From: Vallitalea sp.
GTDB lineage: Bacteria > Bacillota > Clostridia > Lachnospirales > Vallitaleaceae
Length of the DNA: 64,000 nucleotides
Direction: 5' to 3'
Assembly: GCA_025210235.1 (NCBI GenBank)
Contig: JAOASG010000057.1
Span: 48,896-112,895, forward strand
Shown: piece by piece, positions 34,849-42,584 of the stretch
How positions within the stretch are numbered: position 1 is the stretch's first letter
How the letters are laid out: each line of letters starts with the position of its first letter
Notes under the pieces: generated by a model
What the model saw: only the letters and a program-made list of their open reading frames with translations
What the model was told of the DNA's origin: nothing
Databases searched by the model: none
Translations under genes and position numbers: made by a program

Positions 34849-36570
34849 ATGGTATTAAAAGGACAAGTAGCTGTTGAAGGTATAGGAATTGGGTTAATAC
34901 AAATTGTTAATATTAATATAGACAACTTTCTGAATGCATATATTCAAGAAGATATGGAAACAGAGAAAAATAAATACCAACAGGCAGTTAATGAAGTAAA
35001 AATTGATATAAAACAATTATTACAGAAAATAAAAAATTCAGATGATGACCCAAGTATTATGGAAGCTCATTTGATGATGATTGATGATATAATGCTTGCT
35101 GAAAAAATCATATCAAATATTAAACAAGGTCAAGATGCACCTACTGCTATCACAAACGCAAGTATAGAACTTGAAAATATGTTTAATCAACTAGAAGATG
35201 CATATTTAAAGGAACGAGCAGCAGATGTGAAAGATGTGTGTAAGCAAATTTTATTCAAAGTTATTGGAGCAAAGAGATTTTCTTTAGTGGGTAGTAATAA
35301 AATTATAATAGCTGATGATATTGAGCCATCACTTATGGCAAGTTTTAATAGTAACCAAGTATCAGGAATTATATTAAAAAATGGTAGCATGACATCACAT
35401 TCAATAATTATAGCAAGAAGTAAGGGTATACCTACAATAGTAGGTGTTTCTGTTAACTTAGAAATGGTTAATAATGAAACTATGGCAATTATAAGTGGAG
35501 AAGGACACTTAATAATTAATCCAACAACGAAAGAAGAAGAATATTATCAGTTACAAAAGGAGAAAAACAATAAACTTCTTTCATATTATTTATCAACAGC
35601 AAAATTACCTGCGATAACTATAAATAAGAAGGAAGTAACTGTTGCAGCAAATATTGCAACACCAGATGATGTTGAATATCTAGAAGATAATGGTGTTGAT
35701 GGTGTTGGACTTTATAGAACAGAATTTCTTTTTATGGAAAGTAGTCAACTACCAACTGAAGAAAAGCAGTTTAACGCCTATAAAAAAGCTATTATGGGTT
35801 GTAACCAAAAGCTTTGTATTATTAGAACACTAGATATAGGTGGAGATAAACCTCTTGAAAGTATCCAACTTGATGGAGAAGAAAATCCTTTCCTAGGATA
35901 TAGAGCTATTAGAATATGTTTGGATCAAAGGGATTTGTTTAAAAAACAGTTGCGAAGTATATTAAGGGCAAGTGCCTATGGAAATACTGCAATTCTTCTT
36001 CCAATGATTATTAACGTTGAAGAAATAATAAAAACTAAAGAGCTTATTAAAGAAATAATGTTAGAGCTTAGTAAAGAACAAACTAAGTATGATCAAGACA
36101 TAAAAATTGGTGTGATGATAGAAACTCCTGCATCAGTAATGATGGCATCTTTGTTTAGTAAGTATGTAGATTTTTTTAGTATTGGTACTAATGATTTAAT
36201 TCAGTATACATTGGCTGTAGATAGGGGAAATCAAAAGGTTTCATATCTTTATAATTATTATAATCCCGCAGTATTACATTCGATAAAGAGAGTTGTTGAT
36301 GCGGCTCATAATGAAGGTAAATGGGTTGGAGTATGCGGAGAGATGGGAGCTGATAAAAAAGGTATAGTTGCTTTATTATCATTAGGTGTAGATGAATTAA
36401 GTATGAGTTCAATTCTTGTACCTGAAAGAAAAGAATTTATTAGAAATTTTAATAATGATTTAATTGATACTAACTTATTATTAAAATGTAAAACTCCGGA
36501 TGAAGCAAAATCTTATTTAAGTACAGTAGAAAAGCAAATTGATAACTCTATTAAAAGCAAGTTTACTTGA
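34849..36570 (+). CDS. ptsI: PTS enzyme I (phosphoenolpyruvate-protein phosphotransferase)
   Basis: Starts the phosphoryl chain from PEP to HPr. The 573 residues carry the phospho-His loop (GSMTSHSIIIARSKGIPTIV, His near residue 184), the PEP-binding LYRTEFLFM and ETPASVMMASLFSKYVDFFS blocks, and the active Cys in GVCGEMGAD. A frame starting at 34810 overlaps the HPr gene; the ATG at 34849, after GAGGAG, begins MVLKGQVAVEG as in the family. Last gene of the dhaL operon. Confidence 0.94.
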   Translation: MVLKGQVAVEGIGIGLIQIVNINIDNFLNAYIQEDMETEKNKYQQAVNEVKIDIKQLLQKIKNSDDDPSIMEAHLMMIDDIMLAEKIISNIKQGQDAPTAITNASIELENMFNQLEDAYLKERAADVKDVCKQILFKVIGAKRFSLVGSNKIIIADDIEPSLMASFNSNQVSGIILKNGSMTSHSIIIARSKGIPTIVGVSVNLEMVNNETMAIISGEGHLIINPTTKEEEYYQLQKEKNNKLLSYYLSTAKLPAITINKKEVTVAANIATPDDVEYLEDNGVDGVGLYRTEFLFMESSQLPTEEKQFNAYKKAIMGCNQKLCIIRTLDIGGDKPLESIQLDGEENPFLGYRAIRICLDQRDLFKKQLRSILRASAYGNTAILLPMIINVEEIIKTKELIKEIMLELSKEQTKYDQDIKIGVMIETPASVMMASLFSKYVDFFSIGTNDLIQYTLAVDRGNQKVSYLYNYYNPAVLHSIKRVVDAAHNEGKWVGVCGEMGADKKGIVALLSLGVDELSMSSILVPERKEFIRNFNNDLIDTNLLLKCKTPDEAKSYLSTVEKQIDNSIKSKFT

Positions 36571-36782
36571 CATCAATAACGCGACGTAGTCCTTTGTTCT
36601 CTTATATGAAGATTATCTTAATGTTCTATTGGTAATTTTGGTTGGTCAATAATATCAATCAACTAACCAAAAATACCAAGAATTATAAAATTGTAATTAG
36701 TATTATTCTACAATATAAGTAGAATGACAAATATATTATAGTAATTTCAATTAAAACTTTATGAAAAAATACAATATAATGT

Positions 36783-36798
36783 TGGCACAGTATTTGCT
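36783..36798 (+). promoter_or_regulatory. sigma-54 promoter of dhaK
   Basis: TGGCACAGTATTTGCT, a perfect -24/-12 element, 98 bases before the dhaK start codon. Third such site in 7 kb. Confidence 0.85.
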
Positions 36799-36828
36799 TA
36801 TTATATTTGTGTAGTAAAAACTTTATAA

Positions 36829-36871
36829 AAGTAATCGTAAAACTATTACTTCTTTAGTTTTACAATTGCAT
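36829..36871. repeat. dispersed palindromic motif upstream of dhaK
   Basis: Arms AAGTAATCGTAAAACTA (36829-36845) and TAGTTTTACAATTGCAT (36855-36871) form an imperfect hairpin in the leader of dhaK, between its sigma-54 promoter and the ribosome-binding site. Confidence 0.6.
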
Positions 36872-36895
36872 AGAAAAATAAGGAGGATTTATTTA

Positions 36896-37891
36896 ATGAA
36901 AAAAATGATTAATCAACCTGAAAACATTGTGGACGAAATGCTAAGAGGTATGGTTGCTGCTCATCCAAACTATGTAAAACGAGTAGAAGGCTTTGATGTA
37001 TTAACAAGAGTTACAAGTCCAAATAAAAAAGTTGCATTAGTTAGTGGTGGTGGTAGTGGACATGAGCCATCACATGGGGGGTTCGTAGGAAAAGGAATGC
37101 TTGATGGAGCTATTGCTGGTGCTGTATTTACTTCACCAACACCTGATCAAGTATTTGAAGCAATTAAAAATGTAGATGGTGGAGAAGGTGTATTATTAGT
37201 TATAAAAAACTATACTGGGGATGTAATGAACTTTGAAATGGCTGCTGAAATGGCAGAAGCTGAAGGTATTAAAGTTCAAAAAGTTGTAGTTGATGATGAT
37301 GTAGCTGTTGAAAATAGTACATGGACTACAGGTAGAAGAGGTATTGCTGGTACTATATTTGTTCATAAGATTGCAGGTGCTCTTGCAGAAAAAGGTGGAA
37401 GTCTAGAAGATGTTACTAAAGTTGCAGAAAAAGTAATTGCTAACGTACGTTCAATGGGAATGGCACTTAGCCCTTGTACAGTTCCAGCAGCTGGAAAGCC
37501 AAGCTTTACTTTAGAAGAAGATGAAGTTGAGATTGGTATGGGAATTCATGGAGAACCAGGTACTCATCGTGAGACTATTAAAACTGTTGATGAAACAACA
37601 AAGCATTTATTAGATAAAATATTAGAAGAAGGCATCTATAATGAAGGTGATGAAGTAGCTGTTATTATTAATGGACTAGGAGCAACACCTCTTATGGAAT
37701 TATATCTAGTTAATTTAAAAGTTGCAGAATTATTAAAGGAAAAAGGAATTGCTATTGATAAGACATATATAGGTAATTATATGACATCTATAGATATGGC
37801 TGGATTCTCAATTTCTCTTATTAAATTAGATGATGAACTTAAAGAATTATTACATGAACAAGCAGATACTCCTGCTTTAGTTCAATTATAA
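36896..37891 (+). CDS. dhaK: dihydroxyacetone kinase substrate-binding subunit DhaK
   Basis: Binds dihydroxyacetone covalently through a His and receives phosphate from DhaL. The 331 residues include VSGGGSGHEPSHGGFVGKGM, GAVFTSPTPDQ and the substrate-binding His in GMGIHGEPGTHRE (H218). The ATG at 36896 follows AAGGAGG; the longer frame starting at 36866 lacks a site. It has its own sigma-54 promoter, apart from dhaL-dhaM, so the subunits may be made in different amounts under the same activator. Confidence 0.95.
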   Translation: MKKMINQPENIVDEMLRGMVAAHPNYVKRVEGFDVLTRVTSPNKKVALVSGGGSGHEPSHGGFVGKGMLDGAIAGAVFTSPTPDQVFEAIKNVDGGEGVLLVIKNYTGDVMNFEMAAEMAEAEGIKVQKVVVDDDVAVENSTWTTGRRGIAGTIFVHKIAGALAEKGGSLEDVTKVAEKVIANVRSMGMALSPCTVPAAGKPSFTLEEDEVEIGMGIHGEPGTHRETIKTVDETTKHLLDKILEEGIYNEGDEVAVIINGLGATPLMELYLVNLKVAELLKEKGIAIDKTYIGNYMTSIDMAGFSISLIKLDDELKELLHEQADTPALVQL

Positions 37892-37967
37892 GAAATTATA
37901 TTTTTGTATGGATTTCATGTTAATAAAATAAATTTTAAGGGTTTTTTACAGATTAATACAATAAAAG

Positions 37968-38022
37968 AGGTAGCTGAAAACTTTGAAAATCTTTTAATAT
38001 TTAACAAAGATTTCAGTTGCCT
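37968..38022. terminator. long hairpin after dhaK
   Basis: Arms of 18 bases, AGGTAGCTGAAAACTTTG and CAAAGATTTCAGTTGCCT, pair with two G-T pairs and one mismatch. No T run follows. It probably ends or attenuates the dhaK transcript before the two small membrane-protein genes. Confidence 0.55.
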
Positions 38023-38138
38023 AATATAAAGATAAATAAAAAATGGGGTAAGTTGTTCGGATTTTAAGAGTGAGGCAAATATGATACATATATTTTAATT
38101 GGATTTGTTAGAGACTAATATTATACGGGAGGGAAATT

Positions 38139-38492
38139 ATGAGACAATTAGGTACGTTTATTGGTAGTATGATTGCTGGAATTTTAGTATTTTCTGTTTG
38201 GGGAAAATTAGCAGGAGATTATGGATTAATCGGTGGATGGTTAGCAGCTTTATTCACTATTGGACTTTCTTGGTCATTATGTCACTACGTAGGAACAATC
38301 TATAATAGAGACGGAGCTGCTTGGGTAGATCTTGGTCTTCCTGTAGGGGTTGCAGGTACAACAATGGGAATGTTTAATGGACAACCATTAGGAAATGCAT
38401 TACCAACTCTTGCAGTTTTAATCATTGGTGCAATTTTAGGTGGTGTAGCAGCGGCAATAGTAACTGATTCAATGGAAAAAGCAAATTCTTAA
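38139..38492 (+). CDS. small membrane protein, Lin0368-type putative glycerol/dihydroxyacetone transporter subunit
   Basis: A 117-residue protein with three or four hydrophobic segments (MIAGILVFSVWGKLAG first). It pairs with the next gene, a second small membrane protein. I recall a paired family labelled Lin0367/Lin0368, found beside dha genes in Listeria and other Firmicutes and suggested to move glycerol; the present pair sits right after dhaK and fits that. The conserved AAWVDLGLPVG and its counterpart APWVDQAWAAGVG in the next protein suggest that the two are related halves. GGGAGGG precedes the ATG. Confidence 0.65.
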   Translation: MRQLGTFIGSMIAGILVFSVWGKLAGDYGLIGGWLAALFTIGLSWSLCHYVGTIYNRDGAAWVDLGLPVGVAGTTMGMFNGQPLGNALPTLAVLIIGAILGGVAAAIVTDSMEKANS

Positions 38493-38512
38493 GAATAGGG
38501 AGGAGAATATTA

Positions 38513-38854
38513 ATGACTACTTATGGTATTATTACAACTTTGGCATCAGGTTTTATATTTCCTTTTATTATAGCAATGGTTTGGGGACATTATGTAGACA
38601 AGCATAAAATTTTTGGGGGAGTCGTTGTAGCAGGAATGGTTGTAGGAACTATGTGGATGGTTAACCATGGAGTTGGATTTATTGTACAAGGAACAGATGC
38701 ACCTTGGGTAGATCAAGCATGGGCAGCAGGAGTTGGATTACTTGCTTTTGGTTTCGCAAAAAAAGCTAGTTTTAAAAAGACATTTCCTACATTATTATTT
38801 TCTATATTAGGTGGTGTAGTAGCAGGGTATATTGTTTCAGTGTTAGGTAAATAA
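38513..38854 (+). CDS. small membrane protein, partner of the preceding gene
   Basis: A 113-residue protein with three or four hydrophobic segments. It shares a WVD-centred motif (APWVDQAWAAGVGLLAFGFA) and overall layout with the preceding 117-residue protein, which ends only 20 bases earlier, so they probably form a heteromeric carrier. Linked to dha genes; a glycerol or dihydroxyacetone uptake role is inferred. AGGGAGGAG precedes the ATG and a clear terminator follows. Confidence 0.65.
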   Translation: MTTYGIITTLASGFIFPFIIAMVWGHYVDKHKIFGGVVVAGMVVGTMWMVNHGVGFIVQGTDAPWVDQAWAAGVGLLAFGFAKKASFKKTFPTLLFSILGGVVAGYIVSVLGK

Positions 38855-38880
38855 TATAAATAGAGAAGTTGGTTTAATAT

Positions 38881-38920
38881 AAAAAAACATTAGCATAACT
38901 GAATGGTGCTAATGTTTTTT
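38881..38920 (+). terminator. intrinsic terminator ending the dha region
   Basis: A perfect 14-bp stem AAAAAACATTAGCA / TGCTAATGTTTTTT with an 11-base loop and a T run. It ends the small membrane-protein pair. Confidence 0.9.
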
Positions 38921-39127
38921 TATGTCTTATAGTATAGTTCTACTATTTTAGTAAATGAGATAGGAGAGATTCACAAGGATTCATTAATATGATATAATAT
39001 GATATGCAAATATATCCAAGACATTATTGAAGTATATTATATATAATTATGATAAATGTTAAGGAAGTTACTATATAGAATATAAAAAGTAATGAAATTG
39101 AATTTATAATGATTTTGAGGTGATATT

Positions 39128-39715
39128 TTGACTGATATTGAAAAAGAAAAAACTATGGAAGATTTTTTTGAAAAGAGACAAAGGAAAGAAAAACGTAAGT
39201 TGATAATAAGAACGGCAATAATAACTTCAATTATTTCTGTTGTGGTATTTTGTATAGTTTCTTATAAACTCTACTCATATAATAGGTATAAGGAATGTTT
39301 GTATAATGATGGAGCTTTATATCTTTATCAAGAAGGGGAACTAAGATTAATTGAAGATAATGATGACACGAAGGAAAAGATTTATTTAGGAGGTGGGTTC
39401 AGAATATATATGAATGAAGTAGAGGGTATATATACTATTTCTGATGAAAATGATGGCTTCATAAAAATATATAAAGATAATATTCTTCAACATATTTATG
39501 TAGATGATTATCTAGCTGATTTTGTTTCATATTTAAACCCAAAAGTATGGTTTGGTGGGGCAAGACATATTATATCTAATAGAACATATAATATACGCTC
39601 TGATAAAGAGATATCTAAATTAAAAAAATTAATTGACGAAGGTGGAGAAAATTATCTATTATCTTCAGACTTACATTACATAAAAATTGATAATAAATAT
39701 ATAATAACTAGGTAG
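39128..39715 (+). CDS. hypothetical single-pass membrane protein
   Basis: A 195-residue protein I do not recognise. A basic N-terminus (KRQRKEKRKLI) is followed by a membrane segment at about residues 26-48; the rest, probably extracellular, is rich in Asp, Tyr and Ile and ends ...YIKIDNKYIITR. It must start at the TTG at 39128, seven bases after GAGG, because the next ATG (39155) has no ribosome-binding site. It stands alone between a terminator and the hyd region. Confidence 0.6.
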   Translation: MTDIEKEKTMEDFFEKRQRKEKRKLIIRTAIITSIISVVVFCIVSYKLYSYNRYKECLYNDGALYLYQEGELRLIEDNDDTKEKIYLGGGFRIYMNEVEGIYTISDENDGFIKIYKDNILQHIYVDDYLADFVSYLNPKVWFGGARHIISNRTYNIRSDKEISKLKKLIDEGGENYLLSSDLHYIKIDNKYIITR

Positions 39716-39925
39716 ATAAATTAGGTTACTGAAAAAACTAATTAAAACATACTTGGTAATTTTACCCATATATTTAGGCAACTTGACTTAGTTTTTATAT
39801 ATTGATATAATATTAACAAATTCAATGAATTGAGAAATTTCTTAATTTATTTGTTTTTAGTTTCAGATGACAATTACAACCTAACAGAATAGAGTTTTAC
39901 TCTTAACTGAAAGGAAGGACCATAA

Positions 39926-40003
39926 TTGATTATTACAAGGATAAATGCGTTTGTTTTTATTGTTTTTTCCTTGTTTAATTTATGTATACCTTTCTTATAT
40001 TAA
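39926..40003 (+). CDS. candidate 25-residue hydrophobic leader peptide
   Basis: A TTG-started frame reading MIITRINAFVFIVFSLFNLC... and ending IPFLY, preceded by GGAAGG at good spacing. Its stop codon lies at the base of a perfect 11-bp hairpin (40000-40035), the arrangement of an attenuator. It is upstream of hydE-hydG-hydF. Being short, AT-rich and TTG-started, it may be chance. Confidence 0.3.
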   Translation: MIITRINAFVFIVFSLFNLCIPFLY

Positions 40004-40079
40004 TTAAGAGAGGTTTTTTTATTACTCTTAATTAATTAATTAAATAGATATGCACTTAATAAATGATAGTGAGAGAACT

Positions 40080-40122
40080 ATTGTATGTAAAGAATTATGA
40101 TTTCTAGTTTTGCAATTACCTA
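40080..40122. repeat. dispersed motif upstream of hydE
   Basis: ATTGTATGTAAAGAATT (40080-40096) is an exact inverted copy of 22473-22489 upstream of clpC, and is followed by TAGTTTTGCAATTACCTA (40105-40122), matching the same element in the same order. It ends 28 bases before hydE. Confidence 0.7.
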
Positions 40123-40150
40123 AAAACTAACATGAAGCAAGGGGGTTTTT

Positions 40151-41206
40151 ATGAAACATCTAATTGACCAACTCTATAAAGATAGTAACCTATCCAAGGA
40201 AGACTTTTTGAAAATCTTACAATGTTCTAATAAAGAAGATATTTCCTATCTAACAAAGAAAGCCAACGAAAGACGTGAAGAAAGTTATGATAAGAAAGTT
40301 TTTCTAAGAGGACTAATTGAGTTTACGAATTATTGTAAATGTCATTGCAGATATTGTGGTATTCGTTCAGAAAATAAAAAAGCTGATAGATATCGTCTAA
40401 CAGAAGATGAAATACTACAATGTTGCCATAAAGGATATGTACTTGGATATCGAACCTTTGTTTTACAAGGTGGCGAAGATAGTTATTATACCATTAGTAA
40501 ACTCGTTAAAATAGTTAGCAGAATAAAAAGAGAATTACCTGATTGTGCAATAACTTTATCAATAGGCGAATTATCATATGATAATTATAAAGACTTATAT
40601 GATGCAGGTGCAGATAGGTACCTTTTAAGACATGAAACAGCTTCAAAAGAATTGTATGAACAGATTCATCCCTATATGAGCTATGAAAATCGTCGCAGAT
40701 GTCTAAAAGATCTAAAAAAGATTGGTTTTCAAGTAGGAGCTGGGTTTATGGTAGGTCTTCCCAACCAAAAAGATGAAGATTTAGTTGAAGATTTAATGTT
40801 TTTAAAAGAACTTAATCCTCATATGATAGGTATTGGACCATTTATACCTCATGACGATACCCCTTTAAGACATGAAGCAGGTGGTACAGTTGAAAAAACT
40901 GTTATTTTATTATCTATAATTAGACTGTTATTACCAAAAGTGTTACTTCCAGCAACAACAGCTCTTGGTTCTCTTCATCCTACAGGAAGAGAACTTGGAT
41001 TAAAAGCTGGTGCAAATGTAGTTATGCCAAACTTATCACCGATTTCTGTACGTGAAAAATATGCTTTATATAATGGAAAAATATGTACAGGTGATGAAGC
41101 GGCAGAATGTAGGAAATGTATTCAAAAAAGAATTGAATCTATAGGATTTAACCTTGATCTTTCAAGAGGAGATTATATTAATTGGAGGCGTTTACAATGT
41201 TTATAA
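40151..41206 (+). CDS. hydE: [FeFe]-hydrogenase maturase HydE (radical SAM)
   Basis: A radical SAM enzyme acting in building the diiron subcluster of [FeFe]-hydrogenase. The 351 residues have the CxxxCxxC motif (C62, C66, C69 in YCKCHCRYCG) for the 4Fe-4S cluster, the GYRTFVLQGGED and GFMVGLPNQ segments of the biotin-synthase-like barrel, and HPTGRELGLKAGANVVMPNL near the end. AAGGGGG precedes the ATG. First of hydE-hydG-hydF; it overlaps hydG by 10 bases. No hydrogenase structural gene is in the window. Confidence 0.93.
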   Translation: MKHLIDQLYKDSNLSKEDFLKILQCSNKEDISYLTKKANERREESYDKKVFLRGLIEFTNYCKCHCRYCGIRSENKKADRYRLTEDEILQCCHKGYVLGYRTFVLQGGEDSYYTISKLVKIVSRIKRELPDCAITLSIGELSYDNYKDLYDAGADRYLLRHETASKELYEQIHPYMSYENRRRCLKDLKKIGFQVGAGFMVGLPNQKDEDLVEDLMFLKELNPHMIGIGPFIPHDDTPLRHEAGGTVEKTVILLSIIRLLLPKVLLPATTALGSLHPTGRELGLKAGANVVMPNLSPISVREKYALYNGKICTGDEAAECRKCIQKRIESIGFNLDLSRGDYINWRRLQCL

Positions 41207-42573
41207 ATCATGATTATATCGAAAATCTATTAGAAAAGTCAAAACAGGCAACAAAAGAGGAAATAGATAGTATTTTAGACAAGGCAGATTTACACAAAGG
41301 TCTTTCACACCAAGAAATTGCTATTTTACTTCAGACAGAAGATGAAAAACAACTTAAAAGAATATTTAAAATAGCAGGTAATATTAAAAAATCAATTTAT
41401 GGAAATCGTATTGTAGTATTTGCACCATTATACATAAGTAATTATTGTGTTAATAATTGTAAATATTGTGGGTATAAAAGGGATAATAATTTTTCTAGAA
41501 ATCGTCTTAGTATGAAGCAAATACAAGAAGAAGTACGTATTTTAGAAAAAATGGGGCATAAACGTTTGGCTTTGGAAGCTGGTGAAGATCCTGTAAATTG
41601 TCCTATTGATTATGTTCTTGATTCAATTGAAGCAATTTATAATACAAAACTTGATAATGGAGCTATTCGTAGAATTAACGTCAATATTGCAGCAACTACT
41701 GTTGAAAATTATGAAAAATTAAAAGCAAAGGAAATAGGGACTTATATATTATTTCAAGAGACTTATCATAAAGAAATTTATGAAGATGTTCATCCAAAAT
41801 CAATAAAAGGTGATTATGAATATCATCTAACTGCATTTGATCGTGCTATGACAGGTGGAATTGATGATGTTGGAGGGGGAGTTTTATTTGGACTTGCTGA
41901 TTATAAATACGAAGTTCTTGGGTTGATGCTACACAATGAGCATTTAGAAAAAGAATTTGGAGTTGGATTCCATACTATTAGTGTTCCTAGACTAAAGAAA
42001 GCAGATGGAATGACAATGGAAGAATTTCCTTATCTAGTTAGTGATGAAGAATTTAAAAAAATAGTTGCGATAATTAGGTTAGCTGTGCCTTTTACTGGTA
42101 TGATTTTATCAACTCGTGAATCAGTTGAAATGAGACAAGAGGTTATTAAATACGGTATCTCTCAAGTAAGCGCAGGTTCGTGTACAGGTGTAGGTGGTTA
42201 TAAAGAACATGAAATGGGCATGGCAAAAGATCAGTTTGAACTTGCTGACCATAGAAGCCCAATGGAAGTTCTAAAATCTCTTATGAAATATGGTTATATT
42301 CCAAGTTATTGTACAGCTTGTTATAGAAATGGACGAACAGGAGATCGTTTTATGAGGCTAGCAAAATCAGGACAAATACAACATGTCTGTCAGCCTAATG
42401 CAATGATGACACTTATGGAATATGCTCTTGATTATGGGGATGAAGAATTTATGGATATGGCTGAAAAAGTTATTGAACAAGAGGTTTCAAATATCTCTAA
42501 ACAAAAAATTAAGGATTTATTAATTAATAACTTGGAACGTTTACGAAATGGAGAACGTGATTTGTTTTTATAA
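41197..42573 (+). CDS. hydG: [FeFe]-hydrogenase maturase HydG (tyrosine lyase)
   Basis: Cleaves tyrosine by radical SAM chemistry to make the CO and CN- ligands of the H-cluster. The 458 residues carry the SAM cluster motif (C84, C88, C91 in NYCVNNCKYCGY) and the HydG-specific C-terminal cluster Cys residues (PSYCTACYRNGRTGDRF and QHVCQPNA), so both clusters are present. The in-frame TTG at 41182 contains the GGAGG site; the ATG at 41197 lies after it and within the end of hydE. Confidence 0.94.
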   Translation: MFINHDYIENLLEKSKQATKEEIDSILDKADLHKGLSHQEIAILLQTEDEKQLKRIFKIAGNIKKSIYGNRIVVFAPLYISNYCVNNCKYCGYKRDNNFSRNRLSMKQIQEEVRILEKMGHKRLALEAGEDPVNCPIDYVLDSIEAIYNTKLDNGAIRRINVNIAATTVENYEKLKAKEIGTYILFQETYHKEIYEDVHPKSIKGDYEYHLTAFDRAMTGGIDDVGGGVLFGLADYKYEVLGLMLHNEHLEKEFGVGFHTISVPRLKKADGMTMEEFPYLVSDEEFKKIVAIIRLAVPFTGMILSTRESVEMRQEVIKYGISQVSAGSCTGVGGYKEHEMGMAKDQFELADHRSPMEVLKSLMKYGYIPSYCTACYRNGRTGDRFMRLAKSGQIQHVCQPNAMMTLMEYALDYGDEEFMDMAEKVIEQEVSNISKQKIKDLLINNLERLRNGERDLFL

Positions 42574-42584
42574 GGAGGTAAAGG

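Larger units (their letters stand above)
36571..36895. promoter_or_regulatory. ptsI-dhaK gap with long inverted repeat
   Basis: A 325-base non-coding gap. At 36629-36643 and 36665-36679 lie arms TTGGTAATTTTGGTT / AACCAAAAATACCAA (14 of 15 paired). This may terminate the ptsI transcript, or, lying about 105-155 bases before the sigma-54 promoter at 36783, be an enhancer site for the HPr-domain activator. The leader after the promoter contains a copy of the dispersed palindromic motif. Confidence 0.55.
39716..40150 (+). other. 435-base gap before hydE with leader-peptide candidate and hairpin
   Basis: Contains, in order, a possible terminator of the previous gene (AAAAACTAA 39733 / TTAGTTTTT 39788), a 25-codon hydrophobic frame (39926-40003), a perfect 11-bp stem TTAATTAAGAG / CTCTTAATTAA (40000-40010 and 40025-40035) with a T7-containing loop, and the dispersed motif at 40080-40122. 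Confidence 0.55.
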
